Numbered from the stretch's first letter, positions 1 through 11,260 are shown. The stretch: DNA of 64,000 bases from Bretschneidera sinensis (GCA_023935145.1 CM043698.1:76154501-76218500), one strand, 5' to 3'. Notes: generated from the sequence alone by a model not told the origin. A program made the numbers and translations.

Positions 1-134
1 AATTTTCAAATAATATTTCTGTATATACGACATTAGAAAATAATGCTTCGAAAAAATCTGCATCCTTAGATTAATTTGATAGTATTAAAATACCGAATCT
101 TTTTTTTAGTTTCTCAAGACTTAACATCCTAATA

Positions 135-145
135 TATTTATAAAG
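135..145 (+). promoter_or_regulatory. Candidate TATA box of DEFL copy 1
   Basis: TATTTATAAAG lies about 70 bp upstream of the ATG at 214, a normal plant distance if the leader is short. The same motif is kept ahead of copy 5 and is close to it ahead of copy 3, but is changed ahead of copy 2. The transcription start is not known, so this is inference from position and conservation. Confidence 0.35.
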
Positions 146-213
146 TTCAAGCAAGCTCAACTTCTAAAATTCAAATCAAAGAGTTAGCGTTGTTATCACA
201 AGTATTTAGAACC

Positions 214-269
214 ATGGAAGCTTCATTCAAACTGACCTTTTTGGTTGCTCTTATTCTTACACCATGTTC

Positions 270-350
<81 letters not shown>

Positions 351-858
351 TTATAAATCCAAATTTTTCAGGCGGCTCCATGGATAATTCTAAAGAAATT
401 TATTAGTTATTTAGATTGAAAAAAGTCTTTTTAGCACTTTTTCATGTCACTTATCAATCTCTGATATGAGTAAGATGTTCGTTTCTTTGTAATGATTGAG
501 CTTTTGAAAATTTAGTTGGTTGATTTTTAAGCCATGACAAATTTTATTTTCTTTCAACCTGTGCATAATACAGTTCTCTACAAGTATATGTATTATGCAT
601 TTTTACATACACGTATGTATATACACATTGTACTTGTTCGTATATTTTTAATTTATAATTATTATTCGTAAGTAGCTAATGAAACAGCGGTGGCTGTCAG
701 GTGTACTATTCTCAACTCTATCAAAAATTGAAGCTAGAAAGACGATTCATTGTTCTTCTGATGAAGACTGTAAAAGACCTTGCGTACCGTCGCCTATTGA
801 TTATTGTGCTCACCCTCAAGGTATTTGTATATGCGTACCAGAAAAAAATCCCAACTGA
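214..858 (+). CDS. Defensin-like six-cysteine secreted peptide, copy 1 (intact)
   Basis: Two exons, 214-265 and 701-858, encode about 69 residues. Exon 1 starts at an ACCATGG context and gives a signal peptide (MEASFKLTF, then a Leu/Val/Ile-rich core). The GT-AG intron (266-700) splits a Cys codon in phase 1, and the donor (T|GTTCGT) is weak. Exon 2 must be read in the frame of that junction; the longer open frame starting at 701 is spurious. The mature part has cysteines spaced C-x5-C-x3-C-x7-C-x6-C-x-C, with GICIC at the end, and a TGA at 856. This CxxxC...CxC arrangement is that of the CS-alpha-beta fold of plant DEFL/NCR-type peptides, and signal-peptide exon plus mature-peptide exon is their usual gene structure. 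Target and role (defence, reproduction or symbiosis) cannot be told. I recognise the class, not a named gene. Confidence 0.75.
272..348 (+). repeat. (TC)n(TA)n microsatellite in the intron of DEFL copy 1
   Basis: A CT-dinucleotide run of about 37 bp is followed directly by a TA run of about 38 bp, a few bases after the splice donor. Every DEFL copy has a related tract at this place with a different length, so it predates the unit duplications and keeps changing. Confidence 0.9.
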
Positions 859-1865
859 AGCCAATCTCGATACAATTCGCCTTTTTTGATGCAATCATGC
901 AACAGATGCCATACAAGTAGAAGTTCATGAAATAAGCATATTGCATCCTAAGTGATTATGTTGTTTTCTATGTGTCCTTTGGTTTTGTTTATTTTCAATC
1001 TTTTATGTCTTAAATAATAATCAGAGCCTTAAATTGTTTGAGTAAAACTATTTAAGTTTGAGTCCTCTCGCCATATGTGAAAGTGCTCACATAATGTTTG
1101 ATAGGGACTCTATTCTCTCCTTCTAAATGTTTTTTTATATAAAAAAATAAATGAGTGCCTAAATCACCTTAAACTGCAACTTATGTGAAATAATAATATT
1201 CTTTTATTACAGTGATGAATTCTAATATACCCATATTCCCTCCAACATATACAACTCATTTTGTCCATAAAGAAATTGTTGACCTAAAGATTCGACCTCA
1301 AGATTTCAAAGCACCCAAATCTCAAAGACTAGGGTAGAAACCAAAGAACCTAAGACGGGGGGTAAATAATAATGGTTAACTTGTGATTAAATGGGTTTGA
1401 CACTAACAAATCATAAAATGGAACTTGCCAGCATCTTTCTCAATTCGATCACTTCAAAGTAACGGAGAACAATTGATCTTTGTGAAATCTACTTTGGCCA
1501 ATTAAGTTTAGAGTGAATTCCACATCAAGGTGCATACAATGCTGAGTTAGAGCCTAAATATCTATTTATAAAGAATTTTGCATAGTTTATACAGAGTATC
1601 ATTCTTTAATTTACATGCAAAAATGCTAAACACAAATGAAGATCATAAATCAGGATGATGACATTCAATATCTTTTTTCCAACACTATAATTTACTGTTT
1701 CTTTTCATTGCTGGGATCAGGAAAAACATGTTGGACAACTTTAAAAACTACTACTACTTGATATGTTACTATGAAGAACCGATTGATATTTTACTATTTT
1801 AGCATTATTTAAAGAGCCAGCTAAAGATCAGTGAAACATTAAACTTCATAATCAGGATTTAATTT
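859..1865. other. Unit spacer without a recognised gene
   Basis: AT-rich DNA between the DEFL gene and the FBPase relic. It aligns with 11,266-11,880 (unit 2), 17,668-18,650 (unit 3) and 61,305-62,310 (unit 5). No coding, RNA or element signature was seen. Slippage in A/T runs separates the copies. Confidence 0.6.
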
Positions 1866-2240
1866 CTATTGAACATCTCCATAACTGTCCAACTCTTTCA
1901 CTTCCTCCATACTTTTAAGAAATAGTGGTAGTCTCTGGCGCAGCTTGACTGATTGAAGGGAAAGAATCCTATGTTTACCATCTGAACCTTTGCCTCCACC
2001 TTGCTCCGCAAGAAAACTTAGAGGATTTGCCTCGTACACCAAACGAAGATGATCTCTTGTATTTATTGCCACTCCACCATACAATAAGAGTGCGATGCAA
2101 ATTAGCAACCAAAGAGCATATATAACGTGCATAATATTTCTTAGGGTATTTGCCTTTGCCTTGTCAGATAGTGCCAATATATTGTTTTAGACGTTCAAGC
2201 CAATCAAAATATCGTGCATCATGTATTGAATAGATTTGGC
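1866..2240 (-). pseudogene. Fructose-1,6-bisphosphatase last-exon pseudogene (unit 1)
   Basis: The minus strand matches the C-terminal exon of plant plastid-type FBPase, closest to the second (FBPase-II) type. Landmarks in order: ARYFDWLERLKQY, then HRTL and YGGVAI, then the sugar-phosphate site segment LRLVYEANPLSFL, then a GGGKGSDGK loop and a PLFLKS tail, ending in TAG at 1866. An acceptor-like pyrimidine tract and CAG sit just before the exon start at 2240, so this came from genomic DNA, not from a spliced transcript. It is dead: a TGA interrupts the start of the exon and a one-base insertion shifts the frame just before YGGV. All upstream exons are missing. A 103-residue frame stays open after the shift, but it lacks the N-terminal two thirds of the enzyme and its metal-site residues. 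Confidence 0.8.
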
Positions 2241-2329
2241 CTGGAAAAAAAAAAGAGCAGCCATCAAAACTGAGACTTAGTCAAACTTGTTAAGTGAGTT
2301 CTCAAGACTTAGTCAAACCATTCTCTATG

Positions 2330-2720
2330 TCTGATATTTGCGAATACTTATAGCTATCGAATAGTTGTGAGTGAAAAGAACTATTAGATAATGGTCAATT
2401 GGAATCCACATATACCAAAGAGCACACTGCAAATGACTAGCTATAGAGGCTGAGTTTATAACCTATTTTGCTACAGTGCAAGAGATAGTATAACTTACGA
2501 GGTTTTTAGAAAAAGTATAGCGTTGTTGCTAATATATTGGATTTAATGACAATAAACTTTGATAGTCAAGTTGATATTGTCTAGATGTGGAATTCCTAAT
2601 ATCTTGGTGTGACATAGTACATTGATTATAAGAATAACTTCCATTGGACACAGTAACGATTAAAAGAATGTGATCTTATAGTACATATTTGTGTAATAGA
2701 TAATTGAGCTAAATTTATCC
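2330..2720 (+). pseudogene. Ty1/copia RT-RNase H fossil (unit 1)
   Basis: A very decayed plus-strand relic, recognised through the better copies in units 2 and 3. It retains the RNase H stretch corresponding to VEAE-type residues, then QEV...RFLEK, then a DSQ-type segment and a KYIDYKN-like block, with many stops and shifts. The RT portion present in units 2 and 3 is largely deleted here. It sits inside the tandem unit and was copied with it, so it is older than the array. Confidence 0.5.
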
Positions 2721-4422
2721 ATAGAGAATGGTTTTGTCTTACATTGAAATCTCTAAGTATGTGTATTGATTAAATAAATTTATATGTACTGGTATATTAT
2801 TGAACTTTGGGTTCATTCCATGTATCTTTTTGGCATGTTAGATGTCTTAAACATGTTGACACTAGCACAAACACACACATATGGAAGTATGTCACTAGGA
2901 AAAAATGTTAGCTCTCTCACTCGAACGATCGCTTCAAGCTCTGAGATAGCGAGCTAAGCTAAGACTTAGTATACTGTTTTTGGGCGCTAATGAGAGCGAG
3001 CCGAGTATATAGTGATTGTGAATTCATAATAAGCATACCTTCTTACAAGTCACCTTGACAAGAGTCAAGATGAGGTCTTGAGTCGAAGCTTAAAGCTTAG
3101 ACCGATCATGATCATCCCACGATTATGTAAACCTGGATGGAAGCCGGATGCGAGTGCTTGTTTAAGCACTTAAAAGAGCGAGCTAATAAAGGACTCGAGC
3201 TTGGTGCATTAGAGCATGAATGTGTTGATTGTTGTTAAGCTAACATCTGTATAGTGGTATACAGTTTTTAAAGAAAGACAAACACTCTTATTGATAAAGA
3301 GTAAACCACTATAGCATGTATTTCATACTACATGTACTTAGTAAAACCTTAGAGGAAAGTGAGTAAGTGAACCCCTACGTCCTCACTGTGTGAGACCATA
3401 AATGTTTACATAAATTAAAAGCCTTAGTTAGTGCCTTATGTGACTTTTGACAATGTTCTCAAAGGGATAAGCTAATGTTTGCTACTTTAGCATGATTTCA
3501 ACGACGATGAAATAATTAACCTTATGGGGCATGTCTAGGAAAGAAATTAGTATGAAACGAAGAGGCATGAGTGTAGAAGAAAGTCTAGTATAGCTTTAGA
3601 TGGGTTAGGTATGCTAAGACTGATATAATAAAATAAGTTTGGGGAACAACAAGACACTTTTCTTATTCAATTTTTATTTAGTGATGAAGCTGTTATGTAT
3701 TCCTAACATGTGCATAGTATTAAGCTCCCAAGTAGTAGGTGTACTCACAACTCACACGACCCATTTTCCTTTATAAATTTCTCTAAAGGAAATTTATTTT
3801 GGGGGTTCTCTCCTAAGATCCAAATAGGAGATGTTAGAAATCAGAGTGGAGTCAGGTGCTCATTATGGGTTGCTTGACTCACCTAAAATCCATTAGGATT
3901 TGAAATGAGTAAAATATGGGAATGGTTTTTCCGAAGTTAAGAAACTTCTCCTAACTCCCCTTCACCAATGCCTCCTTATTTCCAAATAGGACAAGCTACT
4001 AATATGTATGTCCTGTACAAAAATAAATAAATAAATAAATAAATCTGGAAAATGTGAAAAAGGCAGATTTGAGGCTTGCTATACAACAACATTATTATAG
4101 AGAGAGAACACATCAATCATTTCCCAAAGAGAAACACAAGGTTCTTGGGTGGTGGAAACGTGTGTATCTTCCTTAAATGTGATTATACATCTCACCACTA
4201 GCTAGTTAGAAGTGTAGAAAACTGGAGAAGAGTCCAAATACAAGAAGATTTCGGGTCGAATTAGTAAAACATAGAATCCACTATGTAATTTCTTTGTTGA
4301 AGATAGAATGAATCATTCTCTTCTACTAAAATCAAAGTTGGATAGAATTTAAGAGTATGTTTATCCAAATACGGAAAACAAACATACAAGGGTAATTTTA
4401 TCAAATAATAGAAAATATTATG
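2721..4422. other. Unit spacer, nothing recognised
   Basis: No gene signature was found. It contains a self-complementary GATCATGATC core near 3,107-3,116 and a short (AAAT)n tract near 4,021-4,042. It aligns with the 3' spacers of units 2, 3 and 5. Confidence 0.6.
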
Positions 4423-4563
4423 GCCTTTAATAATCTTGTCACTCTATATACACCGAAGATATATCTAGCAATATTACTAAAAATGACAAAAAAAAAAAAC
4501 TTTATTTTACATTTTTGTCCCTTAATAATTTGCACTCGGACAATATTATCACCCTATATACAC

Positions 4564-4606
<43 letters not shown>

Positions 4607-5232
4607 CAATATTACTAAAAATGAAAAAAATATCTTTCTTTTACATTTTCTTACCTTTTTTAGTTTATCAATTTTCAAATAATATTTCTTCTAAAAATGA
4701 CCAAAAAAATCTTTACTTTACATTTTCTTTTCTTAATAATTTTGACTATGACAATATTGTCACCTTATATACACCCAAGATACATATAGAAATATTAAAA
4801 AAAATGTTAAAAATATTTTTATTTTATATTTTCTTCCCTTTCCTAGTTTATCAATTTTCAAATAACATTGCTATTAAAAAATAAAAATATATTAATTTTA
4901 CCTTTTCTTCTCTTAACAATTTGCACTCTGACAATATTGTCACCCTACATACACCCAAGATATATCTGGCAATATTACTAAAAATGAAAAAAAAAATTTT
5001 ATTTTACAGTTTCTTCATTTTTTTAGTTTATCAATTTTCAAATAATATTGCTACAAAAAATGACCAAAAAATCTTTATTTTACATTTTCTTCCCTTAACA
5101 ATTTGTAGTTTGGAAATATTATCACCCTATATACACTAAATATATATTACAATGTTACTAATAATGAAAAAAAAAACCTTTATTTTACATTTTTTCCCTT
5201 TTCTGGTTTATCAAATTTCAAATAATATTTCT
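4423..5232 (+). repeat. Composite minisatellite, unit 1
   Basis: A tandem array with a period near 183 bp, built of two alternating modules that share a core of ATTACTAAAAATGA, an A run, and CTTTATTTTACATTTTCTT. One module continues into AACAATTTGCACTCTGACAA, CACCCTATATACACC and AAGATATATCTAGCA; the other into TAGTTTATCAATTTTCAAAT. About four periods are present, with TA-dinucleotide expansion near 4,567-4,605. Long open frames across it arise only because the repeat is poor in stop codons; they are not genes. Confidence 0.85.
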
Positions 5233-5430
5233 ATATATATGATATTGGAAAATAATGCTTCGACAAAATTTGCATCCTAAGATTAATTTGATAGTATTAA
5301 AATACCGAGTCTTTTTTTTTGGTTTCTCAGGACTTAAAATCCAAATATATCTAAAAGTCTAGGCAAGCTCAACTTCTGAAATTCAAATCAAAGAGCTGGC
5401 ATCTTTATCACAAGTATTTAGGTCTCAACC

Positions 5431-5484
5431 ATGGAAGCTTCGTTCAAACTGACCTTTTTGGTTGCTCTTATGCTTACATCATGT

Positions 5485-5565
<81 letters not shown>

Positions 5566-6079
5566 AAATATATATATATGTATATATTCTTATAAATCCA
5601 ATTTTGTCAAGCGGGTCCACGGATAATTCTAAAGAAATTTATTAGTTATTTGGAGTGAAAAAAAATTCTTTTTAGCACTTTTTCATGTCACTTGTCAATC
5701 TCTGATATAGGTGAGATGTTCGTTTTTATGTAATGATTGAACTGTTAAAAATTAGTTGGTTGATTTATAAGCCACGACAAATTTTGTTTTCTATCAAACT
5801 GTGCATAACATGGGTCTCTAGAGTATATTTATTAGGCATTTTTGCATATACGTACGTATATACACGTGGTGCTTTATAATTATTATTCATAAGTAGCTAA
5901 TGTAACAATGGTGGCTGTATAGTGTACTATGCTCAATTCTTTCGGAAATTGAAGCTAGAAAAATGATTCATTGTTCTTCTGATAAAGACTGTAAAAGACC
6001 TTGCGAACCATCGCCTATCACTTATTGTGCTTACCCTCAAGGTATTTTTATTTGTGTGCCAGCAAAAAATCACATTTGA
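5431..6079 (+). pseudogene. Defensin-like peptide, copy 2 (damaged)
   Basis: Exon 1 is 5431-5482 and exon 2 about 5922-6079, aligning with copy 1 throughout. Two lesions stand out. At the exon 2 acceptor CAGGTG has become TATAGTG, so the only AG lies one base further in and splicing there would shift the frame. The codon for the fifth cysteine is now Phe (GIFIC). The other five cysteines, the ATG and the TGA at 6077 remain. The (TC)n tract in its intron is the longest of the set. A copia element inserted 138 bp after the stop codon. Confidence 0.65.
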
Positions 6080-6211
6080 AGCCAATCTCGATCCAGTTCG
6101 CCTATTTTGATGCAATCATGCAACGGATTCCATACTAGTAGAAGTTCATGAAATAAGCATATGCATCTGAAGTGATTACATTGTTTTCTATTTGTTCTTT
6201 GGTTTTGTTTA

Positions 6212-6216
6212 TTTTC
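6212..6216. repeat. Target site duplication, left copy
   Basis: TTTTC immediately before the left LTR, matched exactly at 11,261-11,265. Five-base duplications are standard for Ty1/copia integrase. Confidence 0.9.
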
Positions 6217-7051
6217 TGTTGGAAATCACCTTGACAAGATGCCCAGGTGGTGATCTTCCAAACACCCAAGTCTTGAATGACTTGTAGAAAGAATTTCAGC
6301 AATCGAACTCAAGAACAGAAAATCAAAGAAAGAAAGAAGACAAGTAATTTGTTGTCGAGGTTCGGCAATGTGCCTACGTCCCCGTGAGTTCCTCCGAACT
6401 CTCTGCACTATCTCAATGGTTCTTACAAAGTTACAGCAATCCCCTTCAAGAATCCAAGTTCTTGAAGAAACAAGAAGAGAAGGAAGAAGATGAGAACTCA
6501 ACAATGTTCTCTAATCTAATCTAGACTCTCTCTATCTAATTACAACCAGCCTCACTACAAGAGTCCCTCTTGTGTTTATGTCTCTCTACACAATTCTCTC
6601 TTAGTGTTTACAATGATCTCACAATGTCACAAAACTCTCTTGTATGTGTGTTTTTGTATCTTGTATTATCTTATGAAATGAGGCCTTGAGAACCCCTTTT
6701 ATAGCCTCTTAATTCTTGGACATTCTTGTGAGTCATTATCCTCCCTTTGATCATGTTCTTCCTTTAATCTCAGCCCTACATCACTCTCCAAGTGATGCTG
6801 TGTGTTTTGGTGTGGTGCTGTGTGCTGCGGCGTGTTTTGATGCTGCAGCCACTTGATGCTGTGCGCACACCTCCTGCCTGTGGGCAAAAACTTCCGCAGC
6901 AGTGTGCCTGACCTTCCTATGCTCAAAATTGAAGCACACACATGTGTGCAACCTTATAACTTGCTGAACTTTGATATCCCATAATTGGTTTGGACATTAA
7001 CCAACCTTAGACCATGTTTGGACATGTTTGAAACTTAGGAAAATAACAACA
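6217..7051 (-). repeat. 3' LTR of copia element 1
   Basis: 835 bp, same length as the partner at 10,426-11,260, and bounded by TG and CA. A GCTATAAAAGG-type TATA box lies on the minus strand near 6,698-6,706. Confidence 0.92.
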
Positions 7052-7066
7052 ATCTCTACCTTTGTC
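7052..7066 (-). other. Polypurine tract of copia element 1
   Basis: Reading on the minus strand, AAGGTAGAGAT abuts the first base of the 3' LTR, the expected place for the plus-strand primer. A closely related tract sits beside the LTRs of the two other copia elements at 24,404 and 31,848. Confidence 0.7.
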
Positions 7067-7148
7067 TAAGTGTTCAAAAAAAAAAAAAAACAAAACCTGA
7101 ACCATTGTGCAGAAAGTTTCGGGATCCAAACTCATATTGAGTTACCAA

Positions 7149-7496
7149 TTAACCCACTCCAATCCTAAGTAATTCAAGGCAATGATTGAACTTACTTAGA
7201 GGTAAGAATTTAGTACCCAAGTCAGCAGGATTTTCTTCCGTGGCAACCTTGTCCACATGGATGCATCCTTTCGTAACATTTTCCCGAATGAAATGATACC
7301 GAACATCCATGTACTTTGTCCTCACATGGAACACTGGATTTTTACACAAGTGCAAGGCACTTTGACTATCCGAAAATACCACAACCTGCTCATCCAGTAC
7401 CTTCAACTCTTCAAGCAACCCTTTGCACCACATAGCTTCCTTAATGGCCTCTGTAGTAGCTATGTACTCAGCCTCGGTTGTTGAGAGTGCTACCAT
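7149..7496 (-). pseudogene. Copia RNase H segment (element 1)
   Basis: About 115 residues: [12 protein letters not shown], then the DSQSA block, [10 protein letters not shown] and ENPADLGTK, ending in TAA at 7149. This is the C-terminal RNase H of the copia polyprotein. The preceding GxADSDYAGD-type segment is missing because a deletion joins RT directly to this block; copia element 2 keeps that part. It cannot act alone. Confidence 0.85.
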
Positions 7497-7499
7497 TGG

Positions 7500-8069
7500 C
7501 TACCACTGAGCCTCCTTGTTCCTCAGCAACCACTTCATCCCAAGCCAATGCTTCTTTCCAGGATTACTCACAATTTTGCTGAAAATACTAATTGCCCAAG
7601 AAACCCTCAATCGGCTTCTCTCCTTTTCTTGGATGATTCTCATCCCAAGGATCTTTTGTGCAAGGCTGAGATCCTTCCTCTCGAACTCCTCACTAAGTTG
7701 AGATGTAAACCTTTCCATCCTCTCCCTGCTGTTCCAAACCAACAGCCCATTAATGACATAGATGAGGATACTCACCATCTTCTCCACCTTGTGTCCAGGT
7801 GAGAAAGTTCTTGTGAAATCTATGTCTTCTTTCCTTGTGAACCCATTTGCCACCAGCCTAGCCTTGTTATGGACTTCATCTCTTGGAGTATTCCCTTCTT
7901 TGATCTTGTAGAGCCACCTACAATCCACCACTCTCTGTTTTTCTGGTTTTGGCACCAGCTCCCAAGAGTTATTCTTCATCAAAGAATCCATTTCTTCCTC
8001 CATAGCCAGCTGCCACTTTGACGAATCCTTACACTCCATGGCATCCGTGTAAGTTTCTAGTTCAGCCAT
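7500..8069 (-). pseudogene. Copia reverse transcriptase segment (element 1, deleted core)
   Basis: The start (EEMDSLMKNNSWELV, then CRWLYKIK and KARLVANGF) is typical copia RT. After FTRTFSP the sequence jumps to the region around the catalytic site, so the fingers-palm part with the [14 protein letters not shown] motif is gone. The YVDD catalytic tetrad reads YVIN. Then come QKILGM and MKWLL before the next deletion. The protein would be inactive. Confidence 0.85.
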
Positions 8070-8235
8070 CCCTCCTTCTATCTAAGGAGCTGCTGCATCT
8101 ATAGCATTTGCAAACCCATATCTCAAGGGTGGTCTAACCACTCTTCTTTCCTGGTCTCTTATGAGCTGGTAGTTATTTACTGCATCAACTACGTCTTGTT
8201 CAGCCTCTTCTTGAGTTTCTTGAGCTTCTTGGCCT

Positions 8236-9315
8236 TCTTCCAGGGGGTTTTCCACTCCACATCTCCATGGGAGTCTTGAGCTCTATTGCTCTAGAGGGTG
8301 ATCCATTCACCAAGTATGCAGCTGTAGCTACAGCTTCTCCCCAAAAATATTTTGGTAACCCGGATCCTATTACCATGCACCTAACTTTTTCCATAAGGGT
8401 TCGATTCATTCTTTCAGCAACTCCATTTTGCTGGGGTGTTTTTGCAACCGTTCTATGTCTTAGAATGCCATTTAATTCACAGAATTTATCAAAATCCTTG
8501 TTGCAAAATTCTAAGCCATTATCGGTTCTTAAAGCTTTAACTACCCTACCAGTTTGGGTTTCCAACAATTTCTTCCACACAACAAATTTATTCAAGGCAT
8601 CCGATTTATTCCTAAGCAAATAAATCTACACTCTTCTTGAATAATCATCAATTAAAGACAGAAAGTAAAAGTTACCTCCCTGTGTTGGTGTTCTTGCTGG
8701 TCCCCAAAGGTCCGAATGAATGTAATCAAGAATCCCCTTAGACTTGTGCACTCCGGTGTTAAAGCTGACCCGGTGTTGCTTCCCAAGAATGCAACTCTCA
8801 CAGAAATCCAGTTTTTCTACTTTGTCACCACCAAGTAGACCTTCCTTGCTAAGCACTTGCAGGCCTTTTTCGCTCATGTGTCCCAAGCGAGTGTGCCAAA
8901 GGGCTGCCTTATCCAGCTCAGCCATCAAGCTTGCTGCTTGATCATTGGTTTCTGTTTCTCCGATCATCTCATAAAGTCCATCATTTCTTGCTGCCTTGAT
9001 CACTACCAAAGATCCCTTGGCCACCTTGATCTTTCCTCCCTCTAATTTGCATATGTACCCCATGGAGTCCAGCTGCCCCAATGAGATCAAGTTCCTCTTC
9101 AAGTCTGGAAGATATCTTACATTTCGCAGCAGCCTTATGACTCCATCAAACATCCTCAGTTGGATGTCTCCAATCCCTCTCACTTGGCAAGAATTGTCAT
9201 TCCCCAAGAAGACTCTTCCCTCATTGATCTCCTTGAAATTCTTGAACCATTCTTTGTGAGGGCACATATGATAGGTGCACCCGGAGTCAAGAATCCACTT
9301 TCCGCTGCCTTGCCT
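8236..9315 (-). pseudogene. Copia protease and integrase segment (element 1)
   Basis: In polyprotein order: protease site WILDSGCTYHM (Asp at 9,286-9,288), pre-integrase HHCC finger (WHTRLGH...CESC), and an integrase core whose acidic triad is visible as HSDLWGP (8,710-8,712), RTDNGLEF (8,521-8,523) and the Glu of QQNGVAER (8,413-8,415), in DD35E spacing. A TGG-to-TAG change at 8,623-8,625 stops the frame between the first and second acidic residues; the paralogue at 26,736-27,488 has Trp there. The frame is lost after WSGKPP, where the integrase C-terminus has been deleted. Confidence 0.87.
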
Positions 9316-10185
9316 CCTGCTCACATTTGAGCATGCAACAAGAACATCATCTTGCTGTTCTCCTTTGGCAACCGAAGCCTCTCCATTGTTTGTATGACTT
9401 CTCCTCTCATCCCATATCCTCTTCTTGCAATCTTTCTTGAAATGGCCCTCCTTGTTGCAGTAGAAGCATCTCTTTCCTCCTCCATATCTTGTCTTGGAGT
9501 GAGATCTCCCATGGCTTTGCCCTCTACCTCTTGATTTCTCCCGGTAGCTGCCATAAGTGCTACTGCCATTCCGAGCTGCTGGCCTTCCTCTTACGAACAG
9601 CCCTTCACCACTTGATGCCTCCTTCATCTTGGCTTTGAAATCATGTGCCCTTATGGCATTGATCACAATCTCCTTTGTCAAAGAATCCCTTCTATACTAA
9701 ATTGCATTAATCAAATTATCAAAGCAATCTGGAAGTGAATTTAATAAAATGACAGCCAATTGTTCATCCGGAAAAGTAATGCTACAGCTATTCAAATCTT
9801 GAACTAGCTTGTTAAAGACATCAAGATTATCTTGCAACTCCTTACTAGGGTCCATTTTAAAAGCAAAGATTCTTTTAAGAAGATAAATTTTGTTAGGAAG
9901 AGTTTTGGTAAGAAACAACTTATCTAGTTTCTTCCATATGACAGCCGGATCCTCCGAGTCTCCGCACTCCCTTGTGATACTATCCGACATGTGTAAGAAA
10001 ATGGTGCTGTAGGCCATCTTCTTCATCTCGGTCTGCTGGTCCTCCGTGACACTTGCTGGAAAAGCATCATCTTCTCCAATAGCCAAGTCCACTTTCTGCT
10101 GCATTAAAACCGCCATGATCTTTCGCTTCCATAGGGTAAAGTCCCCCTTTCCATCAAACTTCTCCACACAGAAATTTGAAGCCAT
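9316..10185 (-). pseudogene. Copia gag segment (element 1)
   Basis: It starts with MASNFCVEKFDGKGDF at 10,185, a typical copia gag N-terminus, followed by the UBN2-type capsid domain (WKKLDKLFLTKTL, DLNSCSI). A TAG at 9,694-9,696 interrupts it; the same frame then runs on to a basic Arg/Gly/Ser-rich linker and a CCHC zinc knuckle (CFYCNKEGHFKKDC, 9,427-9,468) for RNA binding. The ATG lies 240 bp inside the primer binding site. Confidence 0.87.
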
Positions 10186-10412
10186 CTTTTGCGGACAAGA
10201 TCCCAGATTTGTGCACTAACCACAACTACTTTCTTTAACCTCAAGAACACAGATCGAAGATGGATCTTTAACACCGTTCTTGAATCAACCTTCAAGAACA
10301 CGATCGGATCTTGATCTTTAACCGTTCTTGATTCACCCAAGAAGTTTGATCTTTGATTCTTGGAGTCTTGGCTCCGTACCTTCTACTTTTTGTTCCGATA
10401 ACCAGCTGCTGT

Positions 10413-10424
10413 GCTCTGATACCA
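10413..10424 (-). promoter_or_regulatory. Primer binding site, tRNA-iMet (copia element 1)
   Basis: On the minus strand TGGTATCAGAGC begins one base after the 5' LTR. It is complementary to the 3' end of plant initiator-methionine tRNA, the usual copia primer, and fixes the element's orientation. Confidence 0.93.
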
Positions 10425-10425
10425 C

Positions 10426-11260
10426 TGTTGGAAATCACCTTGACAAGATGCCCAGGTGCTGATCTTCCAAATACCCAAGTCTTGAATGACTTGTAGAAAG
10501 AATTTCAGCAATCGAACTCAAGAACAGAAAATCAAAGAAAGAAAGAAGACAAGTAATTTGTTGTCGAGGTTCGGCAATGTGCCTACGTCCCCGTGAGTTC
10601 CTCCGAACTCTCTGCACTATCTCAATGGTTCTTACAAAGTTACAGCAATCCCCTTCAAGAATCCAAGTTCTTGAAGAAACAAGAAGAGAAGGAAGAAGAT
10701 GAGAACTCAATAATGTTCTCTAATCTAATCTAGACTCTCTCTATCTAATTACAACCAGCCTCACTACAAGAGTCCCTCTTGTGTTTATGTCTCTCTACAT
10801 AATTCTCTCTTAGTGTTTACAATGATCTCACAATGTCACAAAACTCTCTTGTATGTGTGTTTTTGTATCTTGTATTATCTTATGAAATGAGGCCTTGAGA
10901 ACCCCTTTTATAGCCTCTTAATTCTTGGACATTCTTGTGAGTCATTATCCTCCCTTTGATCATGTTCTTCCTTTAATCTCAGCCCTACATCACTCTCCAA
11001 GTGATGCTGTGTGTTTTGGTGTGGTGCTGTGTGCTGCGGCGTGTTTTGATGCTGCAGCCACTTGATGCTGTGCGCACACCTCCTGCCTGTGGGCAAAAAC
11101 TTCCACAGCAGTGTGCCTGACCTTCCTATGCTCAAAATTGAAGCACACATATGTGTGCAACCTTATAACTTGCTGAAATTTGATATCCCACAATTGGTTT
11201 GGACATTAACCAAACTTAGACCATGTTTGGACATGTTTGAAACTTAGGCAAATAACAACA
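10426..11260 (-). repeat. 5' LTR of copia element 1
   Basis: 835 bp starting TGTTGG and ending CAACA on the plus strand. The minus-strand TATAAAA at 10,906-10,912 is the likely promoter. Roughly ten substitutions and no length change separate it from the 3' LTR. Confidence 0.93.

Larger units (their letters stand above)
1..5232 (+). repeat. Tandem array unit 1
   Basis: The first of five copies of a 5.2-5.7 kb unit. Order inside: DEFL peptide gene (+), FBPase last-exon pseudogene (-), copia RT-RNase H fossil (+), unrecognised spacer, minisatellite. The same order and alignable sequence recur in units 2, 3 and 5, and unit 4 keeps only its start and end. The distance between the ATGs of copies 1 and 2 is 5,217 bp. 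Bases 1-3,565 are nearly identical to 60,453-64,000, whereas units 2-4 differ from unit 1 at many more sites. Confidence 0.9.
6217..11260 (-). mobile_element. Tork/Tnt1-like Ty1/copia retrotransposon (internally deleted)
   Basis: A 5,044-bp element with 835-bp LTRs (TGTTGG...CAACA), a 5-bp target duplication, an initiator-Met primer binding site beside the right LTR and a polypurine tract beside the left, so it reads right to left. Gene order gag, protease, integrase, RT, RNase H is that of copia. The body carries two in-frame stops and at least two large deletions (integrase C-terminus to RT start, and RT to RNase H), with the RT YVDD site damaged. The LTRs differ at only about ten positions (about 1.2%), so insertion was recent, later than the peptide-gene duplication that made its target. 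Confidence 0.93.

Noticed and set aside
701..889. Longer open frame beginning at the exon 2 acceptor of the peptide gene (and its equivalents at 17,510 and 61,147)
   Set aside because: It starts at GTG, has no cysteine pattern and runs out of frame with the signal-peptide exon. The frame set by the Cys-splitting splice gives the conserved six-cysteine peptide, so this is a shadow.
1866..2177. 103-codon minus-strand frame as a novel membrane protein (hydrophobic start HVIYALWLLICIALLL)
   Set aside because: The hydrophobic start is an out-of-frame reading of FBPase exon sequence upstream of a one-base insertion; the in-frame remainder is plainly the FBPase C-terminus.
4420..5139. Open frames of 154 and 72 codons with repeating Tyr/Ile/Phe-rich segments (also at 16,049, 22,316 and 59,975)
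   Set aside because: They are translations of the 183-bp minisatellite, which happens to lack stops in one frame. No start context, domain or conservation between arrays.
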